Below are positions 1-9,140 of a stretch of DNA of 37,367 nt, piece by piece; positions within the stretch are counted from its first letter, which is position 1, and each line of letters starts with the position of its first letter. The notes beneath the pieces are model-generated. The model worked only from the letters and a program-made list of their open reading frames with translations. It was not told where the DNA came from and searched no databases. Origin of the DNA: Holosporales bacterium (lineage in GTDB: Bacteria > Pseudomonadota > Alphaproteobacteria > BNTO01); assembly GCA_031279185.1 (NCBI GenBank), contig JAITIY010000015.1, positions 1 to 37,367 of the forward strand, read 5' to 3'. Position numbers and translations under genes: made by a program.

Positions 1-285
1 CTGACAAAATTGCGGCATCAATGTAAGGAGACTCCTGTATTTGTCAGGCCTGTGACATGCTTTTATGGTGTTTTTAGGAAGCTTCATAAAGTATTGTAAA
101 AAAAACATACGAATCATTGTTTGAATCGGGACGAAGACGGCGACAGAAATAGTTTGGCTCTCTATGAACAATGCCGCGCGAATGGAGTATATCTTAACCG
201 TGACGACTCTCGCGGGGCAGTCTCAAAGTACATGAACTTATACAGAACTTATACAAGATTCGTAAATGTTAGCCATAAATGCTAA
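1..285 (+). pseudogene. decayed coding remnant entering from the left edge
   Basis: Frame 1 is open from the first base to the TAA at 283-285, broken only by one TAA at 97-99. The part after that stop, about 61 codons with no good start codon, is more GC-rich than its surroundings and contains the string NRDEDGDRNSLALYEQCR. This recalls the NRDxNGARN segment near the C terminus of IS605 OrfB/TnpB-type proteins. That resemblance is by eye and is not proof of family, because the expected zinc-binding Cys pairs are not clear. It is most likely the 3' end of a broken mobile-element gene. It could also be chance open frame. Confidence 0.3.
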
Positions 286-320
286 AATGAAGCGTAGCAA
301 TTAATCAGGTGTGCCATGTG

Positions 321-566
321 ATGTTTTCATTGAAAATCCATAATCTGTCATTAGGAGTAAGTATAATCCATGGTGTCCACAAGGTATCGTTTAGCTCAGA
401 ACTTGGACAACACGAAATATTAGCTGGTCACGCCACTTTTTTTACATTATTGGAGCCGCCATTTATGGTTTATTATACATCAGACAAAAGAACTGAAGTG
501 CAAATATTAAATTATGGAAATTTAATATTTGAGTCAAACACATGCAGTGTTTATATAGGGCATTAA
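321..566 (+). CDS. atpC: ATP synthase F1 epsilon subunit, short form
   Basis: This 82-residue protein matches the N-terminal beta-sandwich of the F1 epsilon subunit, which sits on the rotor with gamma and the c-ring. The key segment is HEILAGHATFFTLLEP, equivalent to the GvLpGHAPl.t.L.PG signature of the family. It is followed by the expected strand pattern ending in a turn like the family's GG-F segment (LNYGNLIFESNTCSVY). Family members are usually 130-140 residues. Here the protein stops after the sandwich, so the C-terminal helical hairpin, which inhibits ATP hydrolysis in other bacteria, is absent. An in-frame GTG lies at 309, but ATG 321 gives the expected N terminus (MFSLKIHNLS). It is not next to atpD, which lies some 28 kb away in the window. 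Confidence 0.72.
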   Translation: MFSLKIHNLSLGVSIIHGVHKVSFSSELGQHEILAGHATFFTLLEPPFMVYYTSDKRTEVQILNYGNLIFESNTCSVYIGH

Positions 567-894
567 ATAAATAATCAAGTCAAGTATATAAGTGACTTAA
601 AATAATATACGGATAAAGAAATCATGAAAAATTGCGTGAGAACCAATACTATAATATTCATGTTCAAACACACATGAGAAAAAATCGGCAATGTTGTGTA
701 AATAATTTTCTCATGAACAACTATTATGTTATTACTTGGTGGGGCGTTTGTTTTGATTCGCATTGTTTTGTAAATAAACTGGTTTAGGAAAAACAATGGC
801 AAATCAAACTAAACTCAGAACGCATATTGTAAAATTTGTGTGAGTTAGCTGTATTATGCAACCATCAACATGATAAGTAGTTTGACATAGAAAA
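567..894. other. AT-rich intergenic region with no supported gene
   Basis: The 328 bases between atpC and the DUF4167 gene contain only short frames without ribosome-binding sites. The one clear structure is a perfect 10-bp inverted repeat, annotated separately. A TTGACA at 882-887 lies too close to the next start codon to be its -35 element. Confidence 0.5.
673..715. repeat. 10-bp perfect inverted repeat
   Basis: CATGAGAAAA at 673-682 pairs with TTTTCTCATG at 706-715 across a 23-nt loop. An overlapping outer pair, TGTTCA at 661-666 and TGAACA at 714-719, offers an alternative fold. No T-run follows on either strand, so this is not a typical intrinsic terminator. It may be an RNA hairpin that protects the atpC transcript end, or a protein-binding site. 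Confidence 0.5.
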
Positions 895-1329
895 GTGACA
901 GCAAAAATGAAATTCAATGGGAAAAAATCTCCACAAAAATTCCAAAAGCAAAATTTGGATCAGCAGAAGCAAAGAAATCAATCGCTATATGCTAAACATC
1001 TAGCACTTGGCAAAGATGCCGCTTCTCAAGGTGATAATGTTGAAGCTGAGAGAAATTTTCAGCAAGCAGAACATTACATCAGACTGCTAAACGACATAAC
1101 AGCGTTAGATGTAAATAGTTCTATATATCCTGTAAATAATGAAACTGAACAACAAAATGAGAAAACATTGGTGTTAGAACCAGAAATTGTAAATTCAATA
1201 CATAGCGAACCTGAAGAACAAAAAGAAAAACCTGTCAAAACGACTTGTAATAAAACGTTAACAAAACCAAAGTACAGTAGACCAAAAAAGAGTATATCAA
1301 TTGATGTAAGTAATAGTGACAACTTATGA
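895..1329 (+). CDS. DUF4167 domain protein
   Basis: A 144-residue protein of unknown function. The central segment, about residues 28-65 (SLYAKHLALGKDAASQGDN, then VEAERNFQQAEHYIRLLND), fits the alphaproteobacterial DUF4167 domain, whose core is a helical pair resembling ..YLqLArdA.ssGDrv.AEny.QhAEHYfRil. The N terminus is basic and Lys/Gln-rich and the C-terminal half is low-complexity and charged, as usual for the family. The GTG start at 895 has no strong Shine-Dalgarno sequence and ATG at 907 is an alternative. The stop overlaps the ATG of the next small ORF (ATGA), which suggests translational coupling. Confidence 0.7.
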   Translation: MTAKMKFNGKKSPQKFQKQNLDQQKQRNQSLYAKHLALGKDAASQGDNVEAERNFQQAEHYIRLLNDITALDVNSSIYPVNNETEQQNEKTLVLEPEIVNSIHSEPEEQKEKPVKTTCNKTLTKPKYSRPKKSISIDVSNSDNL

Positions 1330-1484
1330 TCGTATACTATACTAAATCGCCAGAAGATTTTGTGGCAAAAATCTCTACGCACAGGAACAAAGCTATACTA
1401 AACGTATTGCTTAAGCCTGGCGAAACGACAATACCAACAAACTTTTTGCGATTTGATATAACGACAAAATTTATCGTGTCATAA
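1326..1484 (+). CDS. 52-residue ORF of unknown function, coupled to its neighbours
   Basis: ATG 1326 overlaps the TGA of the DUF4167 gene in the ATGA arrangement typical of coupled genes, and the TAA at 1482-1484 is one base from the GTG of the CCA enzyme. The product (starting MIVYYTKSPEDFVAKIST) is soluble, has no signal peptide and matches no family I recognise. Its tight fit between two genes supports translation. It could also be the remnant of a larger gene, since other alphaproteobacteria often carry a DUF1285 and a NUDIX gene before the CCA enzyme. Confidence 0.4.
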   Translation: MIVYYTKSPEDFVAKISTHRNKAILNVLLKPGETTIPTNFLRFDITTKFIVS

Positions 1485-1485
1485 C

Positions 1486-2700
1486 GTGCGTATAGATCAA
1501 ACTGATTTTTCTGTGCTTTTGAAAAAATCAGAGAACGTTTTGCACATTTTAGTCTCACAAGGTGCAGAAGGTCGCCTTGTTGGTGGATGCGTCCGTGATG
1601 CTATGCTAGGAAAACACGTCGCGGATATCGACATCGCAGTGAACATTCCGCCTAATGATGTAGTTCAATTATTTCAAAGCAAGGGAGTCAAAGTTATACC
1701 AACTGGTATAGATCACGGTACAGTAACAGTCATCTTAGATTACGTAGCCTTTGAATTAACATCACTACGCAAAGACGTTCGTACAGACGGAAGACACGCG
1801 CTGGTAAGCTATACAACAAATTGGATTGAAGATGCTGAACGACGTGATTTTACTATAAATGCTCTTTATCTTGATCAAAATTGTACAGTCCATGACTACT
1901 TCAACGGCATACATGACTTAGAAAGAGGGATTATTCGTTTTATAGGTGATCCTTATCAACGAATAAACGAGGACTATCTTCGTATATTAAGATATTACAG
2001 ATTTGTACAAAGATTCAGTCGTAAAATAGATGATTTGTCATGTGTAGCTGTGAATGAGAATGTGCATAATGTGAAATTTTTATCGAAAGAAAGAGTACAA
2101 TCTGAACTTTTCAAAATTTTGGTAGAACTAAAATCCACATGCATTTTAATACAAATGAAAGATGTACTTTACGAATTATTTCATACAACACCAAATTTTG
2201 ATTTGGCAGAAAAATTAATAAATCACTGCTCCGTCAATTGTTGTACTGCAAATGAATGGATTCCTTTATTAAGATTATTTAGCCTTTTCCCACGAAATAT
2301 TGATTTTTTAAAGCAAAAGTTAAAACTATCGCATAAACAACTTAAATACATAGATGCAATAGTAAGCAATTTAGATAAACGTTTATCGTGTGCAAATCTA
2401 TTTTGTATACGACATAAATGTGGAGATGACGTCGCGAAAGGTTGGTTTGATATGAACGTTGCATTTAGTGATCCTTCCGAAAAGAATTACGAGAACATAC
2501 AAAAATTAGCAAATTCGTTTAATACCGCGATGCCAGCTTTTCCGTTAACTGGAAAAGATTTGATAGACATAGGTATCACACCAGGAATTATCTTGGGACA
2601 AATTCTAAATGAGTGTAAACAGTGGTGGTGTGAGAAACTAGGACAAGTCACGAAGAGTGAAGCTGTGAATTGGTGCAGGACACGAATCAATTCTATGTAA
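1486..2700 (+). CDS. cca: CCA tRNA nucleotidyltransferase (class II)
   Basis: A 404-residue enzyme of the poly(A) polymerase/CCA-adding class II nucleotidyltransferase family, which builds or repairs the CCA end of tRNAs. The N-terminal catalytic domain shows LVGGCVRDAMLG with the metal-binding DIDIAV at about residues 31-53. The RRDFTINALYLD motif is near residue 120 and DLERGIIRFIGDP with RILRYYRF follow near residues 145-175. The C-terminal helical half is more diverged. The GTG start at 1486 is one base after the preceding small ORF, so it is probably read from the same transcript. Alphaproteobacteria commonly annotate this gene as pcnB or cca, and CCA addition is the likely role. Confidence 0.9.
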   Translation: MRIDQTDFSVLLKKSENVLHILVSQGAEGRLVGGCVRDAMLGKHVADIDIAVNIPPNDVVQLFQSKGVKVIPTGIDHGTVTVILDYVAFELTSLRKDVRTDGRHALVSYTTNWIEDAERRDFTINALYLDQNCTVHDYFNGIHDLERGIIRFIGDPYQRINEDYLRILRYYRFVQRFSRKIDDLSCVAVNENVHNVKFLSKERVQSELFKILVELKSTCILIQMKDVLYELFHTTPNFDLAEKLINHCSVNCCTANEWIPLLRLFSLFPRNIDFLKQKLKLSHKQLKYIDAIVSNLDKRLSCANLFCIRHKCGDDVAKGWFDMNVAFSDPSEKNYENIQKLANSFNTAMPAFPLTGKDLIDIGITPGIILGQILNECKQWWCEKLGQVTKSEAVNWCRTRINSM

Positions 2701-2874
2701 CAAATCTTCAATTACCAAAACTGAACTTAGCAGGCAATGTATAGGTTTTTCACTAAATTTTACTTGCCAATCGATAGATTTAAACTGCTTTTAAGGGACT
2801 GTTGCCAACGTCTGCTGAACGAAATATATTTCATGGTAGCCAGACTTTAATGAAAGATTAATAACGTGTGTAGA

Positions 2875-3777
2875 TCATGCAGAAGTAAAAGTTCTATTAA
2901 GAAAATGTTGATTGTCTAGCCATTTTTCCTTAACTTTAACCAATAAATATAAGTGCACACGGCGACCTAGTATTTTGGCGATGTCTAGCCTGGAGTTGGT
3001 CCCAATAGTTTTCAAAAGAGCCCCATTTTTACCAATTACTATTGGTTTTTGGCTGGCCTTTGCAACTACTACATCCTGGTAAATATGCATACCATCTACA
3101 TCCTCTTGGATTGAAATTGTTTCAACGTAAGTTTGATATGGGACTTCATTATCGAGATGCATGAAAATTTTCTCCATCGTTATCTCTGCAGTCCAACGTG
3201 TTAAATCTAAACCGAAATGAGGAGGATACATCCATTCATGCAAAGGTGCAGCTTCAATAATTTTGTGTATTAGAACATCTATACCTGTACCTCGTATAGC
3301 TGAAATCATAAAAAAATCTTTTATTTCTTCAAACTGTTGAAACTGAAATGCGCGACAAACAATATCCTTGTTTGCAACAATGTCAATTTTGTTAAACACT
3401 AGAAATAACTGAGATGATTTATTTTTTTTTATAATTGAATCTACAAGGTTTAGACTCTTCGTCATGTCTGTTAAAGAAATGTCTACCAGTAAAACTGTAA
3501 TATCCGCATTTTTTAATGCGCGTATGGAATTTTTTCGTAAAATTTCACCAAACGCATTAAATGGCTTAAATATTCCTGGAGTATCAATATATGCGATTTG
3601 CGTTTCATCGTACTCTTGAATTTTTAAAATGTTAAAACGAGTTGTTTGTGGTTTGAATGAAACCGCAGAAACTTTCTCTTGTGCTAAACAATTTAATAAT
3701 GTCGATTTTCCTACATTTGGTGCGCCGCATAGCGTTACAAATCCAAATTTACGATTATTGTCAAACAGATCAGTCAT
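2875..3777 (-). CDS. era: GTPase Era
   Basis: A 300-residue Ras-like GTPase that binds the 3' end of 16S rRNA and takes part in 30S subunit maturation. The G motifs are all visible: G1 GAPNVGKST, a QTTR G2 element, G3 DTPGIF, G4 NKID and G5 SAIRG. The C-terminal KH domain has the VIGKNGALLKTIG loop followed by LGRRVHLYLLVKVKEKW. Length is normal. It is the last gene of a run with dnaN and engB upstream, convergent with cca across a 174-base gap. No clear Shine-Dalgarno sequence precedes the ATG. Confidence 0.96.
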   Translation of the reverse strand: MTDLFDNNRKFGFVTLCGAPNVGKSTLLNCLAQEKVSAVSFKPQTTRFNILKIQEYDETQIAYIDTPGIFKPFNAFGEILRKNSIRALKNADITVLLVDISLTDMTKSLNLVDSIIKKNKSSQLFLVFNKIDIVANKDIVCRAFQFQQFEEIKDFFMISAIRGTGIDVLIHKIIEAAPLHEWMYPPHFGLDLTRWTAEITMEKIFMHLDNEVPYQTYVETISIQEDVDGMHIYQDVVVAKASQKPIVIGKNGALLKTIGTNSRLDIAKILGRRVHLYLLVKVKEKWLDNQHFLNRTFTSA

Positions 3778-3823
3778 AAAAACAGAAACATCAATGGGAA
3801 TCTAAGATAAACTAAGAAATACA

Positions 3824-4978
3824 CTATTCAGAATACGTTGTTGGTGCCATTGACATCAACGCAAAAAATACGCCATTTATTCCAACTGGCCTAACTGCGA
3901 TTGCCATATCTGGATTTGTTAGTGATATCTCTAAGTTTTCAGAGTCAATATGTTGTGCGATATCTAACAAATATCGAACATCAAAGTGAAACTCTATAAG
4001 TTCATCATAATCGTAATCAACGTCAATATCCTCATCTGCGGTTCCATTCGAACTAGCGCCAGCGATCGCGGAACATCTCATTAAATTTTTAGATAACGTT
4101 ATTTTGATCATCCTAAATTTATCATTGACAACCGTCCCGACCCTATCAATTGCTTCAGCGAACACTTTAGTTCCAGCAACAAGTTTTTTCTCGTGAACCG
4201 TGTTCAAAATAGCACTAAAATCTGGGAACGATCCGTCAATTAGCCGAGATCCTAATATAGCCGTACTCTTATCCGATATCACTGTTAATTCTATTCTTGT
4301 TTCTGATATCGCTAACGAGACCGGTTCATTCGCTTCATCAAGAAGCTTAACCATCTCTCCAATCATCTTTTTTCCAATGATAATAGACGGCATATCTAAA
4401 GAACCATCTGGAGCTTGTATTTCCACATTCGCTAATCTGTGCCGATCTGTAGCAACTGCACGTAGTACATTAGAATCTCCATCATATGAAAAATTAATTC
4501 CAACAAGTGAGTATCTCATCTCATCAACCGACATGGCGAAACGCACAGTTTCAAACATACTTTTTAGAACTGGAGCCGGAATTACAAAATGACAAGAAAA
4601 TTCATTATTTTCTTGCAGAATACGAGGAAACTCATCCGACGAAACACACGGTATCTCAAAACGTGACCGTCCGGCGGATAGTATTATTTGTGCAGATTGT
4701 TGACTAAACATCAAATCTATTACTACGTTTGATCTAATTTTTTTTAAAATCTCGTAAATCAAAGTAGTAGGAACGCACAAAGACCCTTCTTCTAGTACCT
4801 CACAAGCGAAACTCTCAGACAACGACATAACCATATCCGTAGAAACAACAATCACAGACTCGTTTTGTGTTTGAATCAATGTATGACCAAGAATCAACAA
4901 TGTAGTCCTCTTTTCGATCACGCTTTGCCCGTGAGAAAACGCAGTCAAAAAAACATCTCTATTTACACGAATATGCAT
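3824..4978 (-). CDS. dnaN: DNA polymerase III beta subunit (sliding clamp)
   Basis: The clamp that tethers the replicative polymerase to DNA, as a ring of two three-domain subunits. The 384-residue length and the pattern of three repeated domains fit the family. VSTDMVMSLS in domain 1 and the central AVATDRHRLA motif are clear. The end (FFALMSMAPTTYSE) departs from the usual MPMR(L/V) terminus. An in-frame ATG at 4999 would add MCNSGGF, but GGAGG four bases before ATG 4978 makes the shorter form more likely. It lies just downstream of engB and far from any visible dnaA or recF. It is about 11 kb from the proposed origin. Confidence 0.95.
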   Translation of the reverse strand: MHIRVNRDVFLTAFSHGQSVIEKRTTLLILGHTLIQTQNESVIVVSTDMVMSLSESFACEVLEEGSLCVPTTLIYEILKKIRSNVVIDLMFSQQSAQIILSAGRSRFEIPCVSSDEFPRILQENNEFSCHFVIPAPVLKSMFETVRFAMSVDEMRYSLVGINFSYDGDSNVLRAVATDRHRLANVEIQAPDGSLDMPSIIIGKKMIGEMVKLLDEANEPVSLAISETRIELTVISDKSTAILGSRLIDGSFPDFSAILNTVHEKKLVAGTKVFAEAIDRVGTVVNDKFRMIKITLSKNLMRCSAIAGASSNGTADEDIDVDYDYDELIEFHFDVRYLLDIAQHIDSENLEISLTNPDMAIAVRPVGINGVFFALMSMAPTTYSE

Positions 4979-5002
4979 GAATCCTCCACTGTTGCACACG
5001 AA

Positions 5003-5584
5003 TTACGCTGCATTTATGTCTGCTTTTAGCATGTCAATTCCAAATCTATTCTTAGCACTTGTAATAAGTACGCGACAAGTATCACCAAATTGCTCTTTTA
5101 TTTTTGCTTGTAACGAACACTGTTCTGATTTGTTTAATTTATCAAATTTTGTCATCACAAAAACAAATGAGATACAGTACTGCTGAAATAAACTAATAAC
5201 GTTCAGATCATTGTCGCGAACAAAACGTCTGCTATCAATCAGCAAGTATGCTTTAAGGTTTGACTGTCTTGATTCTAAATATCCAAGTAGCAAATTTTGC
5301 CAATTCTGTCTTATTACTGTTGGCGTATGCGCGAAACCATAACCAGGCACATCCACAATTACTGTTTTTGGGGGAAACGTGAAAAAATTTATAAATTGTG
5401 TCCTCCCTGGGTTTTTAGATGTTTTGGCTAAATTTCTTTGATTACATACAGCGTTGATTATACTCGACTTTCCAACATTTGACGCCCCAAAAAAGGAAAC
5501 CTCTCTGTATCTGTGCATTGGTATATCAGCAACTGTCGCAATACTAAACAAAAATTGAGCATTATTTTTAACAATTATTTCCAT
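5003..5584 (-). CDS. engB: ribosome biogenesis GTPase EngB/YihA (YsxC)
   Basis: A 193-residue single-domain GTPase used in 50S subunit assembly. The motifs are G1 GASNVGKSS, G2 NPGRTQ, G3 DVPGYGFA, G4 TKFDKL and G5 TSAKNRFG, the usual order for EngB. Length is normal. It is followed closely by dnaN, whose ribosome-binding site lies in the short gap, so the two are probably cotranscribed. In many alphaproteobacteria engB sits with yidC and rnpA, so the placement here reflects rearrangement. Confidence 0.95.
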   Translation of the reverse strand: MEIIVKNNAQFLFSIATVADIPMHRYREVSFFGASNVGKSSIINAVCNQRNLAKTSKNPGRTQFINFFTFPPKTVIVDVPGYGFAHTPTVIRQNWQNLLLGYLESRQSNLKAYLLIDSRRFVRDNDLNVISLFQQYCISFVFVMTKFDKLNKSEQCSLQAKIKEQFGDTCRVLITSAKNRFGIDMLKADINAA

Positions 5585-5732
5585 TTTAACCTAAGAAAAA
5601 GCACCTTTTACTTCATTATCAAGCTTTGTCCATCATGTACGAATTAAATTAACCGACTATCTTGTATAGCACATTTTTTGTATTGCTTCCGCGATTCACG
5701 TAGCGTTAACTCTAACAAAACTTACTTAACGT

Positions 5733-5762
5733 AAAAAAACAGCCACAACTATATTGTGGCTG
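5733..5762 (-). terminator. intrinsic terminator of groESL
   Basis: On the - strand CAGCCACAA and TTGTGGCTG (5762-5754 and 5748-5740) form a 9-bp perfect stem with a 5-nt loop, followed at once by seven Ts (5739-5733). It lies about 40 bases past the groEL stop codon and is a textbook Rho-independent terminator. Confidence 0.92.
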
Positions 5763-5804
5763 ATAAATAAATCAAAATACCTCTCTTTTACATCTTTTCC
5801 GTTT

Positions 5805-7472
<1,668 letters not shown>

Positions 7473-7488
7473 TCATATAACGACAAAA

Positions 7489-7776
7489 TTAGGAAAATAT
7501 TCCCATAATGTCAGACTCTTTCATTACTATGTAATCATGCCCGTTTAATTTAACTTCTGTACCAGACCACTTCCCGAACAATATACGATCCCCAACTTTT
7601 ACTTCAAGCGTGCGTACTTTGCCATTTTCATCAATTGAACCATTTCCAACAGCAATAACTTTACCTTCCATAGGTTTCTCTTTAGCAGTATCCGGTATGA
7701 TGATCCCTCCTGCTGTTTTTTCTTCAGATTCTAATCTTTCTACCAACACGCGGTCATACAATGGTCTGAATGACAT
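7489..7776 (-). CDS. groES: co-chaperonin GroES
   Basis: The 95-residue lid of the GroEL chamber. [19 protein letters not shown] at the N terminus, the mobile loop [15 protein letters not shown] and the C-terminal [14 protein letters not shown] are all typical. A TTG at 7782 is in frame, but TAAGGAGG six bases upstream of ATG 7776 sets the start. It is the first gene of the heat-shock operon, 49 bases before groEL. Confidence 0.98.
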   Translation of the reverse strand: MSFRPLYDRVLVERLESEEKTAGGIIIPDTAKEKPMEGKVIAVGNGSIDENGKVRTLEVKVGDRILFGKWSGTEVKLNGHDYIVMKESDIMGIFS

Positions 7777-7809
7777 AAGCAACCTCCTTAAAAAAACGCG
7801 CCGACTCTG

Positions 7810-7836
7810 TCAGCACTCCAACAACCTGAGTGCTAA
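7810..7836 (-). promoter_or_regulatory. CIRCE operator (HrcA site) of groESL
   Basis: TCAGCACTC-N9-GAGTGCTAA on the + strand matches the CIRCE consensus TTAGCACTC-N9-GAGTGCTAA with one mismatch. It lies just upstream of groES, where the repressor HrcA acts in alphaproteobacteria. hrcA itself is not in the window. Confidence 0.93.
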
Positions 7837-7863
7837 TCTGCCTGATTTATTACGTTATGTCAA
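7835..7863 (-). promoter_or_regulatory. probable groESL promoter
   Basis: On the - strand TTGACA (7863-7858) is followed after 17 bases by CAGATT (7840-7835), a weak -10 that touches the CIRCE element. The -35 is perfect and the position is right for repression by HrcA. The -10 assignment is uncertain. Confidence 0.5.
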
Positions 7864-7944
7864 GTTTTTTACAAATTTCAACAACTATCATCGTTCTTAT
7901 ATGTATGACAAAGTTTAAATCTCAATAATAAATCGGCAAACTTT

Positions 7945-9138
7945 TTAAAAATTGCATTTCGAATTGTTTAATCTTGCACCATACAATTTTATTCTACGTT
8001 CTGTTTGTTTATAATACGCCGACGCAATAACTAACCCTTGGCCTGCTAAAAGTGTAACTAATGACGTTCCTCCATAAGATACAAACGGCAAAGGAATCCC
8101 AACAACAGGCAACAAACCAACAACCATCGCAATGTTTATTATTGCATATAAAGAAAAAGATACAGTCATTCCTAATATTACCAATCGCCTAAAATTATCT
8201 TTCAATGATAATGCTAAAGAAAGACCAAACAAAATAAATAAGCAGTATAGTGTTAATAAAATCAGTGCTCCAATAAAACCAAATTCTTCACTAAGAAGTG
8301 TAAAAATAAAATCAGTGTGTTTTTCTGGCAAAAAATCAAGCGCCCCTTGCGATCCTTGCATAAAACCTTTACCTAAAAATCCACCAGAACCAATCGCGAT
8401 TTTTGATTGTATAACATGATACCCACATCCTAATGGATCTTTTTCTGGATGCAAAAATGTAAAAATTCTATTTTTTTGATAATCATGTAGAAAATGCCAA
8501 AAAATTGGCAAACACGCAATAAAGCCAATAAAGATCATTACAAAAAAACGTACACGCATTCCTGCAAAAAAAAACATTGCAACACTACAAATCACCAACA
8601 ACATAGCTGTTCCTAAATCAGGTTGTTCAAGTGTAACCAATACTGGAAGAATAACTAGCAAAGAAGGAAATAAAATTAATTTAAGTGGTGATGTTTTTGT
8701 TAATGGAACATCATTAAATCTACGAGCTAATGCCGCCACCAAAGCTATTCGCATGATTTCTGATGGCTGAAATTGAATAGAGGCTATTTGAATCCAGCGT
8801 TGTGCGCCCATTCCAATTTTTCCAAAAAACGCAGTAAACAATAAACAAACAAACGCTGCAACATACAATACGTAAGCGAAACTGTACCATATACGAATTC
8901 GCGTCGAACCAACAACAAGCATAACGCCAAAACCAAATGCGAAATGAGCAAGTTGACGAACACACCATGGATATAAACCGTGTCCTGCGGAATATAGTAA
9001 TAACAAACTAATCCCAATAATTGATAGTAATATTATGAAGAAAATATTAGGAATACTAGCTATTTGGTTAATAGAAAAAAACCTGTTTATTATTGCTGAT
9101 AATTTTATATTTCGATAAAGCTTTGTTTCCATGTTCAT
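7945..9138 (-). CDS. rodA: rod-shape peptidoglycan polymerase RodA (SEDS family)
   Basis: A 397-residue polytopic membrane protein of the SEDS glycosyltransferase family, which polymerises lipid II for side-wall growth. About ten hydrophobic segments are visible. RodA-type motifs are RWIQIASIQFQPSEIMRI, LGCGYHVIQSKIAIGSGG, LDFLPEKHTDFIF and the final GIPLPFVSYGGTSL. The DFLPEKHTDFIF form points to RodA rather than FtsW. It begins two bases after the addA stop codon, so the two are probably cotranscribed. Its presence implies that a peptidoglycan wall is kept. Confidence 0.93.
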   Translation of the reverse strand: MNMETKLYRNIKLSAIINRFFSINQIASIPNIFFIILLSIIGISLLLLYSAGHGLYPWCVRQLAHFAFGFGVMLVVGSTRIRIWYSFAYVLYVAAFVCLLFTAFFGKIGMGAQRWIQIASIQFQPSEIMRIALVAALARRFNDVPLTKTSPLKLILFPSLLVILPVLVTLEQPDLGTAMLLVICSVAMFFFAGMRVRFFVMIFIGFIACLPIFWHFLHDYQKNRIFTFLHPEKDPLGCGYHVIQSKIAIGSGGFLGKGFMQGSQGALDFLPEKHTDFIFTLLSEEFGFIGALILLTLYCLFILFGLSLALSLKDNFRRLVILGMTVSFSLYAIINIAMVVGLLPVVGIPLPFVSYGGTSLVTLLAGQGLVIASAYYKQTERRIKLYGARLNNSKCNF

Positions 9139-9140
9139 GT

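Noticed and set aside
1-24. Near-match of 20 of 22 bases with 23637-23658 (both contain CTGACAAAATTGC)
   Set aside because: The match does not extend on either side and lies in different reading frames of the two remnants; with this AT-rich sequence it may be chance.
575-802. 75-codon - strand frame between atpC and the DUF4167 gene
   Set aside because: No ribosome-binding site, low-complexity hydrophobic translation and no recognisable domain; a likely random frame in AT-rich DNA.
2821-2832. 12-base palindrome GAAATATATTTC between cca and era
   Set aside because: AT-only core, common by chance at this composition, and no T-run for a terminator.
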